Below the pieces are notes generated by a model that was not told the origin of the DNA, ran no database searches, and worked only from the letters and a program-made list of their open reading frames with translations. Positions 29,420 to 40,900 of a stretch of 64,000 nucleotides of DNA are shown piece by piece. The DNA comes from Pseudo-nitzschia pungens (lineage: Eukaryota > Bacillariophyta > Bacillariophyceae > Bacillariales > Bacillariaceae). How positions within the stretch are numbered: position 1 is the stretch's first letter; each line of letters begins with the position of its first letter. Where the stretch lies: contig CM074764.1 in NCBI GenBank assembly GCA_037355855.1, positions 4,595,070 through 4,659,069 of the forward strand, written 5' to 3'. Both the position numbers and the translations under genes were made by a program.

Positions 29420-32400
29420 TTAAATGGAGATGGTAAGTGTGCAGAAATGATCGGCGGACTCGTTGGAAACTTCTTCAGTGTCTTCGGAATTTTCTTCGGC
29501 GTTTACGTCGGACCTCTGTGGTTCTTTGTATGGCGTTAGTTTTCGGATGTTCACTGTTTCGGTGGTCGAAGGCGTCGTTTGCAATTTCACGGTACCGTTT
29601 GAATGTACTTGTACAATTTCGAAGGGACCTTTCTTGCGAGGCTGCAGCTTGTCCGGGTCTGGTTCTTGCATCCATACTCGATCATTGATTCTGAATACAT
29701 GCTCGATTCGGCTTCGATTGTGTCTAATTAGGTTGGTATCGATGCCTTGTTGGCGCAGTTGTTGCAAGGCTAGCAGATTGGCTGTAAGAGGTATATCCAC
29801 GAGCATATCACGATTGAATACCAGGGCTCCGGGAGATGCCTTGAGAGATGCGTTCACAGCACACCTGGAGGCATGCATACAGGTCGATAAAGCATTGTCC
29901 ATCAGTTGCGTCATCCTGGTGTTCGGTTGAGGTGGATTGACATGTACTAGGATTCTTAAGACGTCGGCAATGGTGTGGTGAACTCTTTCGCAAATCGCGT
30001 TGGACTGGGGGTTCTTCACAGTGGTTGGTACTGCTTGAATGCCATACTTCGAGAGGGTTGCTTGGAATTCAGGTCCTAGGAATTCCCCTCCATTGTCGTG
30101 GACACATCTGAGGGGTCTTGGATATCTGGAGAGCCAACAATTCTTGAACTGGTCTGAAACATGTTGGGAGGACTTGTCTCTGATCCGGATGATTTCTAGT
30201 AGGTTGGTGACTGGATCAATGCATGTAAGCGCTCTGAAGGTGTAGGTCTTATTCTGGGCTGTTATTTTCCAGGGGCCGATGAGGTCAACATGTACTTCAC
30301 TAAATGGCGTCAGGGGCGCTTCTTTGGCCGGTAGTTTGCCATATTGAAACTGCCTATTCTTGTATTTGAGGCAATGGTCGGGGCATACATATTCGCGGCA
30401 TAATTTGTCTAGATCTTCAGCAAAGAAGCGTTCGGAGATCGTTTGATATAGCCTGGTGGATCCACAATGACCCAGCAAGAGGTGGTACCATTTGATCGTG
30501 TCGGGCACTAGAGAAGGTGGGATGTATATCGTCCACTTGTCGGGCTTCGTGATATTGGCATAGCATAGAATGTTATGGCCTTCAATTTCTTGGTAGAAGA
30601 ATGTTTTGGAGTTTGCCTTGAAAGAGAGCTTGTTGTCCTTGGCTTGATGGTTGTAGATGGTATTGTAATTTACAGGGCATTCCATGTCTTGAATCGTGGG
30701 TAGATTGACCAGGCACTCATTGTTCAGCAGACACGATTGGAGTTCATAATCTGCGTCATGGCACAAGTGTTGGAAGACGCTTGGAAGTTCTGTAAGAAAC
30801 AGTTCTTCTTCTTGCTCTGGGACTTCCAGTTTCAGGAAATCAATCAAAGTTCCCTTACCAAGGGCTTCTTTCTTCCCCACAGTAGGTGGATCCATCCGGG
30901 GGAGCCGGGAGAAGGCATCAGCTAAGACATTAGATTTGCCTTCGACATAGGTGAGATTAACACCAAATTCTTCTAGGAAGAGTCTCCATCGGAGGACTCG
31001 TTGGACCGACAGGGTCCTGAAGGTTAGGTTCTTATGGTCGGTGTATACGTTGATAACACCACCAAGGAGCATTTTTCGGTACTCCTTGCAACACAGAACT
31101 ATTGCGAGGAGTTCTTTTTCCATAGTAGTATAGTTCTTTTGGGCTTCAGTTAGTTTCTTTGACCAATAGGCAATGGGCTTGCCATCTTGTAGAATAGCAG
31201 CGCCCAGTTGTAGGTCGGAGGCATCAGTGTACAGTTCAAAGGGCTTGTTAAGGTCCGGATAGGTATTCAGCGCATCCGCTGCTACCATGGCTTTCATTTC
31301 TTGAAAGGCTTTATCTTGAGCAGGGCCCCAAGTGAAGGCTGTTGATGAAGGTGCTTTGCGTTGCTTGCCTTTCATGACAGCTGCTTGAGGGGTTTTCTTG
31401 GGGCCACCGGTGATATCAAAGAGAGGAGCTAGGATATGAGATCTGCGAGGCCACATATCTCTGTAGTATCCCACTGCTCCTAGGAAGGACTTGACTTGAG
31501 TAACAGTTCGGGGTCGATCCATTCGTAGGATGGCTTCAATCTTCTTCTTCCACGGCTTAACAGCTGTAGGCGTCATCCAGTAACCAAGGAAATCGGTTTC
31601 TTGTACAGCCCAATCACACTTGAGTGGGTTGCACTTTAGCCCATTTTGGTTGAGCCTGTCAAGGATCTTGTCAATAGTCTTCATGTGGTGGTCGAAGGAT
31701 CCATCAGTCCATATTCCTATATCATCGATGTATACCGTGCAGTCGGTGTCTTGTAGGATATCTTCCATGAGCTGTTGGGCTACATCTGGGGAGACTTTGA
31801 CACCCATTGGTAGTCTCTGGTATTCATAGCAACCATATGGCGTTACAATGGTACAGAGCTTCTTGCTTGCGTCATCTAGTTCAAAGCAGTAGTATTGCAT
31901 GGACAAGTCAATCTTGGTGAAGTGCGTGTATTTGCCCCGCTTGTTCATGATGTCTTGTATCCTTGGGATTGGATAAGGACGTCTTTCAAGCAGTTGATTC
32001 AGTTCTCTGAAGTCTGATACCCATCGAACTCTGTTGTCCTTCTTTGGAACAATGAATGTAGGAAACGCCCATTCGGCTGGTCCCGTGCACCTTTTGAGTA
32101 CTCCATCATTACAAAGATTCTGGAGCTCCCTTTTGAATAGGTCTTCTCTCTTGTATGCAACTGGATAAGGCTTCTTGTGGATGGGCTTTGCTCCGGATTT
32201 GAGTCTTAGAGAGATCTTCTTGTGTGGATATCTTCCGAGTTCTCCGTTAAACACGTTGGGATACTTGTTGAGGACTGCTTGGAATTGTTTTTGCTCTGCT
32301 TTGGACATGTGGGCTTGTTGACCCGCGACTGTAGATGGGTCGACTTCTTGGTAGGCTCGGTCTAGGATGACTTTGGACTTGTATGGATTGGCAAAGGTGA

Positions 32401-33394
32401 GGTCGTCAGCAAAGAGTTCAGCATCTTCAAGCTCTTCCATTAGACCTTGGTAGTCTCTGTTGGATTGGTAGATGGATAGATCTTTCATTGGGACTGTTCT
32501 GTTCATCCACTGGACTGTAGCCGATTCGAATAGCAGATTAATCTTTGCTAGGTGGAGGAAGTCTCTCCCTAGTATCAGATCATATCGACAGTCCGGGGAA
32601 TTGAAGAGTCGTGCTTGTTGCTTGATGATAGTGGTGCTGCCAAACTCCTGTAGCTTGATGTTCTTCATGGTAACATACTCTGTAGTATCGAAGGAACCAC
32701 TAGCTGTCGTGGTTATCACCTTGTGTTGGGACATGGTTGGTATGGTGCCGAATGGTAGTGCTCGTTTGTTGATTAGTGTCGTGGTTGATCCACTATCGAG
32801 TAGTGCGAGTAGTGGTCTTGCTTTGAGAGGTATGCCTTGTATAAACTGTACGTTGGTTAATAGAATAGGAGCCACGTTGCTCATCTTCGTATTCGATGCC
32901 GGTTGATTTTGGGATGATTTTTCTGCTGTATTTCCAGCAGTTGACAGCAGTTTCGAATAATTTTGCTCCAGCGCACCTCCATGGGTGTTGTCTTTAGTTT
33001 TGCTGGGATTGCTTTGGAATATTTTGGCTGATCCGGTGGACCAGGTCCTTGTCAGGAGACATGATTGTCCTGATATTGCTGCTGCTGCCGTTTTATCGAT
33101 CGATTTTTCTGTCGATTCGTTGTTTGCGTCTGTACCCTTGGATCTCCGGGGATCCATTGTCGATTCGGTTTCCTTTTCGGAGTCGGATCGACTTCTTTTG
33201 TTATTAATATTATTTGCTGAGCGCTCAACAGGACTCCATCCTGTAGGTTCCTTCCCCTCTTTTTCCGGGAGATCTCCTCCATGCGACTTCCCAGTCAGCT
33301 GTGCTGAGCTGGCATCCAGGGCCTGTGGCGCCGGAGGCAAGGTGATTGCTGGTTGAATAGGGCGCTTGGCCCGGGGTGGCTTGTGCTTGGTGAC
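29420..33394 (-). CDS. pol: C Pol polyprotein
   Basis: Open from the codon after gag TGA (33395-33397) to 29420. The conserved PPAPQALDASS starts at 33337; TTG, not ATG, precedes it, and the ATG found early in B-type Pol (GMTHGG) is GKSHGG here. Protease LLALLDSGSTTTL, RT VYIDDIGIW, RNase H YTDASD/VYTDHKN, integrase HVDLIGPW, VHDNGGEF, CERVHH and a KGPFEI tail. About 1306 residues from the TTG. The C-terminus differs from B (Glu/Asp-rich, then CTLTISI) and nearly reaches the 3' LTR. All catalytic residues present. Confidence 0.95.
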   Translation of the reverse strand, partial: VTKHKPPRAKRPIQPAITLPPAPQALDASSAQLTGKSHGGDLPEKEGKEPTGWSPVERSANNINNKRSRSDSEKETESTMDPRRSKGTDANNESTEKSIDKTAAAAISGQSCLLTRTWSTGSAKIFQSNPSKTKDNTHGGALEQNYSKLLSTAGNTAEKSSQNQPASNTKMSNVAPILLTNVQFIQGIPLKARPLLALLDSGSTTTLINKRALPFGTIPTMSQHKVITTTASGSFDTTEYVTMKNIKLQEFGSTTIIKQQARLFNSPDCRYDLILGRDFLHLAKINLLFESATVQWMNRTVPMKDLSIYQSNRDYQGLMEELEDAELFADDLTFANPYKSKVILDRAYQEVDPSTVAGQQAHMSKAEQKQFQAVLNKYPNVFNGELGRYPHKKISLRLKSGAKPIHKKPYPVAYKREDLFKRELQNLCNDGVLKRCTGPAEWAFPTFIVPKKDNRVRWVSDFRELNQLLERRPYPIPRIQDIMNKRGKYTHFTKIDLSMQYYCFELDDASKKLCTIVTPYGCYEYQRLPMGVKVSPDVAQQLMEDILQDTDCTVYIDDIGIWTDGSFDHHMKTIDKILDRLNQNGLKCNPLKCDWAVQETDFLGYWMTPTAVKPWKKKIEAILRMDRPRTVTQVKSFLGAVGYYRDMWPRRSHILAPLFDITGGPKKTPQAAVMKGKQRKAPSSTAFTWGPAQDKAFQEMKAMVAADALNTYPDLNKPFELYTDASDLQLGAAILQDGKPIAYWSKKLTEAQKNYTTMEKELLAIVLCCKEYRKMLLGGVINVYTDHKNLTFRTLSVQRVLRWRLFLEEFGVNLTYVEGKSNVLADAFSRLPRMDPPTVGKKEALGKGTLIDFLKLEVPEQEEELFLTELPSVFQHLCHDADYELQSCLLNNECLVNLPTIQDMECPVNYNTIYNHQAKDNKLSFKANSKTFFYQEIEGHNILCYANITKPDKWTIYIPPSLVPDTIKWYHLLLGHCGSTRLYQTISERFFAEDLDKLCREYVCPDHCLKYKNRQFQYGKLPAKEAPLTPFSEVHVDLIGPWKITAQNKTYTFRALTCIDPVTNLLEIIRIRDKSSQHVSDQFKNCWLSRYPRPLRCVHDNGGEFLGPEFQATLSKYGIQAVPTTVKNPQSNAICERVHHTIADVLRILVHVNPPQPNTRMTQLMDNALSTCMHASRCAVNASLKASPGALVFNRDMLVDIPLTANLLALQQLRQQGIDTNLIRHNRSRIEHVFRINDRVWMQEPDPDKLQPRKKGPFEIVQVHSNGTVKLQTTPSTTETVNIRKLTPYKEPQRSDVNAEENSEDTEEVSNESADHFCTLTISI

Positions 33395-34399
33395 TCAGGG
33401 GAGCCACACCAGCTCGCCGTCGATGTTTCTCTCGCATCGACCACCATAATCGGTGTGATAGGACTCTATGGCTGCTTGGAGGTGAGCCTGGAAGGTCTCG
33501 TTGCTCCCAGTTTTAGGTCCTTTAGTTTGATTTTTGCCCTTGTTGTAATTCTTGGAGTATCTGTTATTTGGGCACTCGGACCAGTCATGGTCGTGTCCCG
33601 AGATACGGCAAGGGTTGGATTTCTTTTTGTTGGAGGAGTTGTTCCCCTTGTTGTTGTTGTTTCGCTTGCGATTAGATGAATTCGGGTTATTAGAAGCATT
33701 AGGACGTCTCCCGTTGCTCTTGTTGCCCTTGTTCTTTCGAGATTGTCTTTCGAGACAGCTCATATGGTCCACGATGAATTGGATCGTGGTGGTCTCCTGC
33801 ACTCCACTGTGGATGCGTCCGAAGTCTTCGATCCATGCTGTCGGGAAGGTGTGCAGCAGGATGGTGAGCTTTTCAGTTCTGGATAGCGGAGAGGCTGTGC
33901 CGTGGAGCTTAGTGGTGTATTTGAGGAGCATGACAATTCTGTCGGCGTGTGTCTTGCAGGTCGAATCCAGCTTCTTCTTGCAGTCTGGCCCTCTGAGGTA
34001 GGCATGCATGATATCTCGAGCGTCGTTGGCATTGCAGTAGAGCTTGACAAAATCTGTAATTGCCAAGGTATATCCTTCAATCACCTCTTGATCGTATTCA
34101 ATCTCGTCGTTTTCGTCCCGGATGAGGTCATTCCATTGTGTTTGTGCGTCGGTATTGAGGCACCGAGCAAAATGGGTGATATATCTGTGCATGGGTAGCT
34201 GCAGTTCTCTTGCCGCGTTGCGAAATGACTCTTCTACGTACAGGAGCTCTTCTAGGCCTCCTTTGTCCGTGAACAAGGGGACCTTCAGGCTATCGGTGTT
34301 GCCCTCAGCGTCGTTGTGATAGAGGGTCACAAGCTTCGGCTTGCTGCGATCGAAGGAGCTCTTGTAGCTGATTGGGGGGTCTCTGTAGATTCCGGACAT
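33395..34399 (-). CDS. gag: C Gag protein
   Basis: 334 residues from ATG (MSGIYRDPPI) at 34397-34399. Same blocks as B Gag (DSLKVPLFT, DIMHAYLR, LTILLHTFPTAWIEDF), an Asn/Lys-rich basic stretch and the zinc-like CRISGHDHDWSEC. Ends WLP then TGA (33395-33397) in frame with Pol. The hairpins after the TGA are weaker than in B; only a short GGGC/GCCC stem is evident. Confidence 0.92.
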   Translation of the reverse strand: MSGIYRDPPISYKSSFDRSKPKLVTLYHNDAEGNTDSLKVPLFTDKGGLEELLYVEESFRNAARELQLPMHRYITHFARCLNTDAQTQWNDLIRDENDEIEYDQEVIEGYTLAITDFVKLYCNANDARDIMHAYLRGPDCKKKLDSTCKTHADRIVMLLKYTTKLHGTASPLSRTEKLTILLHTFPTAWIEDFGRIHSGVQETTTIQFIVDHMSCLERQSRKNKGNKSNGRRPNASNNPNSSNRKRNNNNKGNNSSNKKKSNPCRISGHDHDWSECPNNRYSKNYNKGKNQTKGPKTGSNETFQAHLQAAIESYHTDYGGRCERNIDGELVWLP

Positions 34400-34538
34400 C
34401 GTGGCTGGTTGAAGGTTGGATAGTTGCTTGTCAGGGATAGAAGGTACCCCTGTTGTTGAGGATAAGGATGTTTATTATTTGGTGATGAATTCAGTACTGA
34501 GTTCTACTGTTCCTACTTAAGGCGGACAGTAATTACTG

Positions 34539-34818
34539 TGTAACACTTTAGAGTAGAAAATTCGAGTGAATGAAAATTGTGTGTTCATTAATATTTTACA
34601 ACGTGGGAATGGAAATTCTAAAGAGGGGGAAATGAGCGATGAGTCTCGCTTTGCGCCCTTGCGCGATCATCGCTCATACATATATTATCCATCCGCGATT
34701 AACATATAATCCACCTGACGTCCGTTCAGTATGCAAGCACATACGGGATACAATTAATTATCAGTCGTGACTGGCCGTACCTCCGTCGTAGGTTAGTCGT
34801 GCGCGTCACCATGTGACA
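34539..34818 (-). repeat. C 5' LTR
   Basis: 280 bp; GTACCTCCG here versus GTACGTCCG in the 3' LTR. Palindrome ACAGTAATTACTGT at 34526-34539. Confidence 0.93.
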
Positions 34819-35870
34819 TCGACAAGATCCTAGACCGGCTCAACCAGAATGGACTTAAATGCAACCCACTCAAGTGTGATTGGGCTGTACAAGAAACTGA
34901 TTTCCTTCAATACTGGATGACACCTACTGCAGTTAAGCCATGGAGGAAGAAGATTGAAGCCATTCTACATATGGATCGACCACGAACTGTAACTCAGGTC
35001 AAGTCCTTCCTCGGCGCAGTCGGATACTATCGAGATATGTGGCCTCGAAGATCCCATGTTCTAGCTCCTCTCTTTGACAGCACTGGCACCCCCAAGACTC
35101 CTCAAGCAGCTACCATCAAAGCTAGACAAAGGAAAGCTCCTTCAGCTTTCACTTGGGGACCTGCTCAAGATAAAGCCTTTCAAGAAATGAAAGCCATGGT
35201 GGCAGCGGGTGCGCTGAACACCTATCCAGACCTTAACAAGCCCTTTGAACTGTATACTGATGCCTCAGACCTGCAGCTAGGCGCTGCTATCCTACAAGAT
35301 GGCAAGCCTATTGCCTATTGGTCTAAGAAACTCTCTGACACGCAGAAGAACTACACTACTATGGAAAAAGAACTCCTCGCAATAGTACTCTGCTGCAAAA
35401 AGTACAGAAAGATGCTCCTTGGTGGTGTTATCAATGTATACACTGACCACAAGAACCTAACCTTCCGAACCCTTTCAGTCCAACGAGTCCTCCGGTGGAG
35501 GCTATTCCTCGAAGAATTTGGTGTCAACCTCACCTATGTTGAAGGCAAGAAGAACGTTCTTGCTGATGACTTCTCCAGGCTCCCCCGGATGGATCCACCT
35601 ACTGTGGGGAAGAAAGAAGCCCTCGGTAAGGGCACTCTTATCAATTTTTTAGAACTTGAAGTCCCCAAGGAAGAACTGTTTTTAGCAGAGTTCCCCAACC
35701 TATTCCAACACTTATGCAATGACGCAGATCAAGAACTATACGCCTGTTTGCTGAACAATGAGTGTCTAGTCAATCTACCGAACAACCAAGACATGGAATG
35801 CCCGGTTAACTTTAACAAGATCTACCTTCATCAGCAAAAAGACCCAACTGTCAAGTTCAAGATTCAATCC
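34819..35870 (+). pseudogene. pol: D pol, segment 2 (RNase H region)
   Basis: Continues D after C with the frame kept, since C plus the duplication is 5697 bp. Carries TPTAVKPW, YTDASDLQLG, VYTDHKNLTF, and LADDFSR where B has LADAFSR. Cut at KFKIQS by A2. Confidence 0.9.
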
Positions 35871-36176
35871 TGTTACACTCTAAGGTAGAAATACGGGATA
35901 GGAGTATTTTAAAGATGAATGGTTATAAAATTGTGTTATGAAAGAGAATGGTTGAATACTTTACGAGATGGGAATGATTTCTTGAGTATGGAATGAATGA
36001 TCGAATATTGTTCGTCGAGTCATTTGAATCTTTGTTTGAATTGTATGTGTATTCTTGTACGTTGGATATTCAGTATATGTACATGAATATTATATATATT
36101 CTTGTGTATTGGAGCACATGCGGGATTCAATAATCATTTAGAGCCTCTCGTAGGGTACCTACGTCAGCATGTAACA
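35871..36176 (-). repeat. A2 3' LTR
   Basis: 306 bp. Polypurine tract (minus strand) at 36177-36188. Confidence 0.92.
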
Positions 36177-36462
36177 TAGTTCCCCAATGATTAGGTGAAG
36201 TTTGCATGTGGTTCGATAGTATAGATTTGGAGTTGAGTGGTAGTACCAATGAAAGATATATGCTCGTTTGGAGAACCAGTTGAAGATGATATATGCCCTT
36301 TGAAATATCTCAGAAGATATATGGTAATGTAGATTGAAGTTGGATTGAAGAAGGTTCTTTTTGATCCTCTAAAAATTGAAGATTTGTTTCTTGTTCTTGA
36401 GAAGGGTCGTAAAGACATGGTAAAAATAGCAAAAGAGTAGAAGAAAATTCTTTTCCTCCCCC
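36177..36462 (-). other. A2 non-coding 3' region, outer part
   Basis: Non-coding, similar to 13430-13735 in A1 and 46167-46450 in E. Ends in CCCCC, duplicated on the other side of B3. Confidence 0.6.
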
Positions 36463-36761
36463 TGTGACGGGCTAGCGTAGCCAGCAGTCACGATTGAATA
36501 ATTAACCGAATCCCATATGGGAATCGAATATTATATATATATGTATCCAATCATGAATACATTTCAGTTGAGTCCCAGAAGGTGATATATGCCTAATCGT
36601 GGGAATCAACAATGAATCAACATTTATGGCAAGAGCATGCCAAAATGTGGCTATGCCCGCGACCTTAATTTTCAGGTTCAACTCACGTAACAATATTCAA
36701 TAAAGTATCTAAACATTCACAATTTTCATACCACTCCGAAATTCTACTCTAGACCGTAACA
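36463..36761 (+). repeat. B3 5' LTR
   Basis: 299 bp, starts TGTGACGGGCTAGCG. Palindrome ACAGTAATTACTGT at 36761-36774. Confidence 0.93.
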
Positions 36762-36868
36762 CAGTAATTACTGTTTGTGCTTTACAGTAGAAACAGTAGA
36801 ATCCAGTACTGAATTCAAACCCCCCTTATCCTCAACAAAAGAGACACCTTGTATCTCCAACAAGCAAC

Positions 36869-37924
36869 ATGTCCGGCATCTACAGAGATCCCCCTATCAC
36901 CTACAAGAGCTCGTTCGACCGGACCAAGCCCAAGCTCTTCACCCTGTACAACGTCGATGAGGAACGAACCGACAGTATGAAAGTCCCTTTGTTTACAGAG
37001 ACAGGAGGCCTTGAAGAACTGCTATTTGTGGAGGAGTCATTCAGGAACGCCGCCAACTACCTTCGACTCCCGATTAGCATCTATCTAACCCACTTCGGAC
37101 GCTGCCTCACCACAGACGCCCAGAGCAAATGGAATGACATGATCAAGGACCCACTGGATCCCGAAGAATTCCAATACTCCCAAGAAGAAATTGGGGGATA
37201 TGAGCAAGCCTTCATCGACTTCACTCAGCTCTATTGCAACGCTAAAGATGCAAGGGACATCATGCACACCTACCTCTGAAGCCACGAATGCCAAAAGACG
37301 CCATCGGTTACATGCAAGGAACATGCTGAACGTATTCTCATACTCATGAAATATACACAGAAACTAGAAGGAAGCAGTGCGCCTCTCTCTAGAGTGGAGA
37401 AACTCACCATCCTTCTCCATTCCTTTCCCTCTACATGGATTGAAAGCTATGGCATGATGCACAGTGGAATCCAAGAAGACACGACAGTCCGACATATTGT
37501 GGATTACATGAGCTGTCACGAGCGCCAAGCCAACAAGAAAGGCAACAGAAACAACAACAAACAACAACAGAAGCGCTCGTCACCCAACAACAACAACAGC
37601 TCTCGCAAGCGCAACTCCCATTCGAACAACAAGGGGCACAACAACAAAAAGAAATCAAACCCCTGTAGAATCCCAGGCCATAATCATGATTGGTCTGAGT
37701 GCCCAAAGAACCGGTTTTCCAAGAACTACAACAAGGGCTCCGGAAACAACCAACAAACTGAGTCCTTCCATACCCACACTCAGGCTCTCATGATTCCAGG
37801 AAGCAACGAGACCTTCCAAGCCCACATCAATGCAGCTCGGGAAGCAGCGATTGAAGAATACCATGCCAATCATGGTGGAAGAACAGAAAGGAGCATCGAT
37901 GGGGAACTTGTGTGGCTCCCCTGA
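36869..37924 (+). pseudogene. gag: B3 gag with premature TGA
   Basis: 351-codon frame from ATG 36869 to TGA 37922-37924. A CGA codon (Arg in DIMHTYLRS) has become TGA at 37277-37279, a single C to T transition, truncating Gag after 136 residues. Otherwise the blocks and zinc-like CRIPGHNHDWSEC are kept, and the C-terminal region has extra Gln/Asn and Ala codons relative to B1. Confidence 0.92.
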
Positions 37925-37965
37925 ATCTCCAAGGCCCCCAGGCCTACCAAGAAGCCCCGGGCTTC
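37922..37965 (+). promoter_or_regulatory. Gag-Pol stop codon with downstream hairpins (B3)
   Basis: TGA, then AGGCC-ccca-GGCCT and GAAGCCC-c-GGGCTTC. The first stem differs from B1 by a paired change (U-A to C-G). Confidence 0.75.
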
Positions 37966-40900
37966 ACCAAAACCAGCAATCACCTTGCCTCCAGCTCCCC
38001 GGGACCTGGATGCCAGCACAGCCCCGCTGTCTGGGATGACGCATGGAGGAGATCTCCCAGATAAAGAGGGGAAGGAACCTACAGGATGGAGTCCTGTTGA
38101 ACGCTCAGCAAAGCCTGCGAACGCAGCAACAACAACAGTTCGATTCTCTGCTACAGAGGACCGATCGAACATGGATCCGAATCGAAACCAACCGAATCGA
38201 TCCAAGGGTACAACAGACGCGAAAGATAGTACAGCAGCAACAAATAGACCAACCTTGTCCCTGGCAAGAAATTGGTCTACCGGTACAGCAAAAAATCTCT
38301 ATTGCAATCCCGGAAACTCCAAAGACTACACCAAAGGAGGTGCGCTGGAGCAAAATTATTTAAAGCTGCTGTCAACTGCTGGAAATACAACCAAAAATAC
38401 AGCAGAACAGGCATACATGAATAAGAGCAACGTGGCTCCTATTCCGAATACGAGCAACGTGGCTCCTATTCTACTAACCAACGTACAGTACATACAAGGT
38501 ATACCAACGAAATCAAGACCACTACTCGCACTACTTGATAGTGGATCATCCGGAACTCTAATCAACAAACGAGCCCTACCATTTGGCACCATGCCAATAA
38601 GAAGCAAGCACCAAGTCCTAACTACAACAGCAAACGGAAGCTTTGACACCACAGAATATATCATCATGAAGAACCTCAAATTACAAGAGTTTGGCAACTA
38701 CACCATAGACCAACAAGAGGCAAGGCTCTTCCATTCCCCGAACTGCAAATATGATCTGATATTAGGCAGAGACTTCCTCCACCTAGCACAGATCAATCTC
38801 CTATTCAAAGAAGGAGCAGTTCAGTGGATGGATCGAACCATTCCTATGAAGGATACCTCCCTATACCATGACAACCATACTATGCTCATGGAAGAACTCG
38901 AAGACGCTGAACTCTTTGCTGATGACCTATCCTTTGCCAATCCATACAAGTCCAAGGTAATACTAGACAGAGCCTACGAAGAAACCGATCCATCCACAGT
39001 TACCAAGCAACAGTCCCACATGTCCACAGCAGAGCAGCAACAGTTCCAATCGATACTAAGCAAATACCCTAACGTCTTCAATGGAGAACTAGGCAAGTAT
39101 CCACACAAGAAGATCTCTCTGAGACTGAAGCCCGGATCCAAGCCCATACACAAAAGGCCTTACCCAGTTGCATACAAAAGAGAAGACCTATTCAAAAGGG
39201 AGCTCCAGAATCTTTGTAATGATGGAGTACTCAAGAGATGCACTGGACCAGCTGAATGGGCGTTCCCTACCTTTATTGTTCCAAAGAAGGACAACAGAGT
39301 TAGATGGGTATCAGACTTCAGAGAACTCAATGAACTGCTTGAAAGACGTCCTTATCCAATCCCCCGGATACAGGATATCATGAACAAGAGGGGCAAGTAC
39401 ACTCACTTCACCAAGATTGACTTGTCCATGCAATACTACTGCTTTGAACTGGATGATGCGAGCAAGAAACTCTGTACCATAGTGACGCCATATGGCTGCT
39501 ATGAGTATCAAAGACTACCAATGGGTGTCAAGGTTTCTCCAGACGTTGCCCAGCAACTAATGGAAGATATCCTACAAGACACTGACTGCACTGTTTATAT
39601 TGATGATATTGGTATCTGGACTGATGGATCCTTTGATCTCCATATGAAAACTATCGACAAGATCCTTGACAGACTCAACCAGAATGGTCTCAAGTGCAAC
39701 CCACTCAAGTGCGACTGGGCTGTACAAGAAACCGACTTCCTTGGATATTGGATGACTCCCACTGCAGTTAAGCCTTGGAGGAAGAAGATTGAAGCAATCC
39801 TACAAATGGACCGACCTCGAACTGTGACCCAAGTCAAGTCCTTTCTAGGAGCAGTTGGATACTACAGGGACATGTGGCCCCGAAGATCTCATGTCCTATC
39901 TCCTCTCTTTGATATCACTGGAACTCCCAAGACTCCTCAAGCAGCTGCCATCAAAGGCAAGCAACGCAAAGCTCCCTCAGCTTTCACTTGGGGTCCTGCG
40001 CAAGACAAAGCCTTTCAAGAGATGAAAGCAATGGTGGCAGCAGATGCGCTGAACACCTACCCAGACCTCAACAAGCCCTTTGAACTGTACACTGATGCCT
40101 CAGACCTACAACTAGGCGCTGCCATAATACAAGATGGCAAGCCCATTGCATATTGGTCCAAGAAACTATCTGATGCCCAAAAGAATTATACAACTACGGA
40201 GAAAGAACTCCTAGCAATTGTACTCTGCTGCAAAGAGTACCGAAAAATGTTACTTGGAGGTGTTATCAATGTATACACTGACCATAAGAATCAAGGCACA
40301 CTTTCAGTCCAACGCGTCCTCCGGTGGAGACTATTCCTTGAAGAATTCGGTGTCAATCTCACCTATGTTGAAGGCAAGAAGAATGTTCTTGCTGATGCCT
40401 TCTCCAGGCTCCCCCGGATGGATCCACCTACTGTGGGGAAGAAAGAAGCCCTTGGTAAGGGCACTCTTATTGATTTTCTAAAACTTGAAGTCCCCAAGCA
40501 AGATGAAGAACTGTTTCTAGCAGAATTCCCGAACCTATTTCAGCACTTATGCAATGACGCAGATCAGGAATTATACTCCTGTTTGCTGAACAATGAGTGT
40601 CTGATCAACCTTCCTAACAACCAAGACTTAGAATGCCCAGTGAACTACCCCAACATCTATCTTCATCAACAGAAGGACCCAACCATCAAGTTTAAGACTC
40701 AATCGAAAACCTTCTTCTACCAAGAATTAGAAGGCAACAAGATACTTTGTTACGCGAATCAAGCCAATCCTGAATGCTGGAGAATCTATATACCAGCATC
40801 CCTTATTAATGATACCATCAAATGGTATCATCTTCTGTTGGGTCATTGTGGATCCACCAGATTACAACAGACTATTTCAGCCCGATTCTATGCTGACAAT

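Larger units (their letters stand above)
29127..34818 (-). mobile_element. C: full-length Ty3/Gypsy LTR retrotransposon
   Basis: 5692 bp, 280 bp LTRs differing at one visible base, target duplication TCGAC (29122-29126 and 34819-34823). Gag and Pol are both open and separated only by one in-frame TGA. It is the most diverged member of the B-type group here and looks intact. It interrupts D in the RT/RNase H linker (MKTID then KILDR). Confidence 0.95.
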
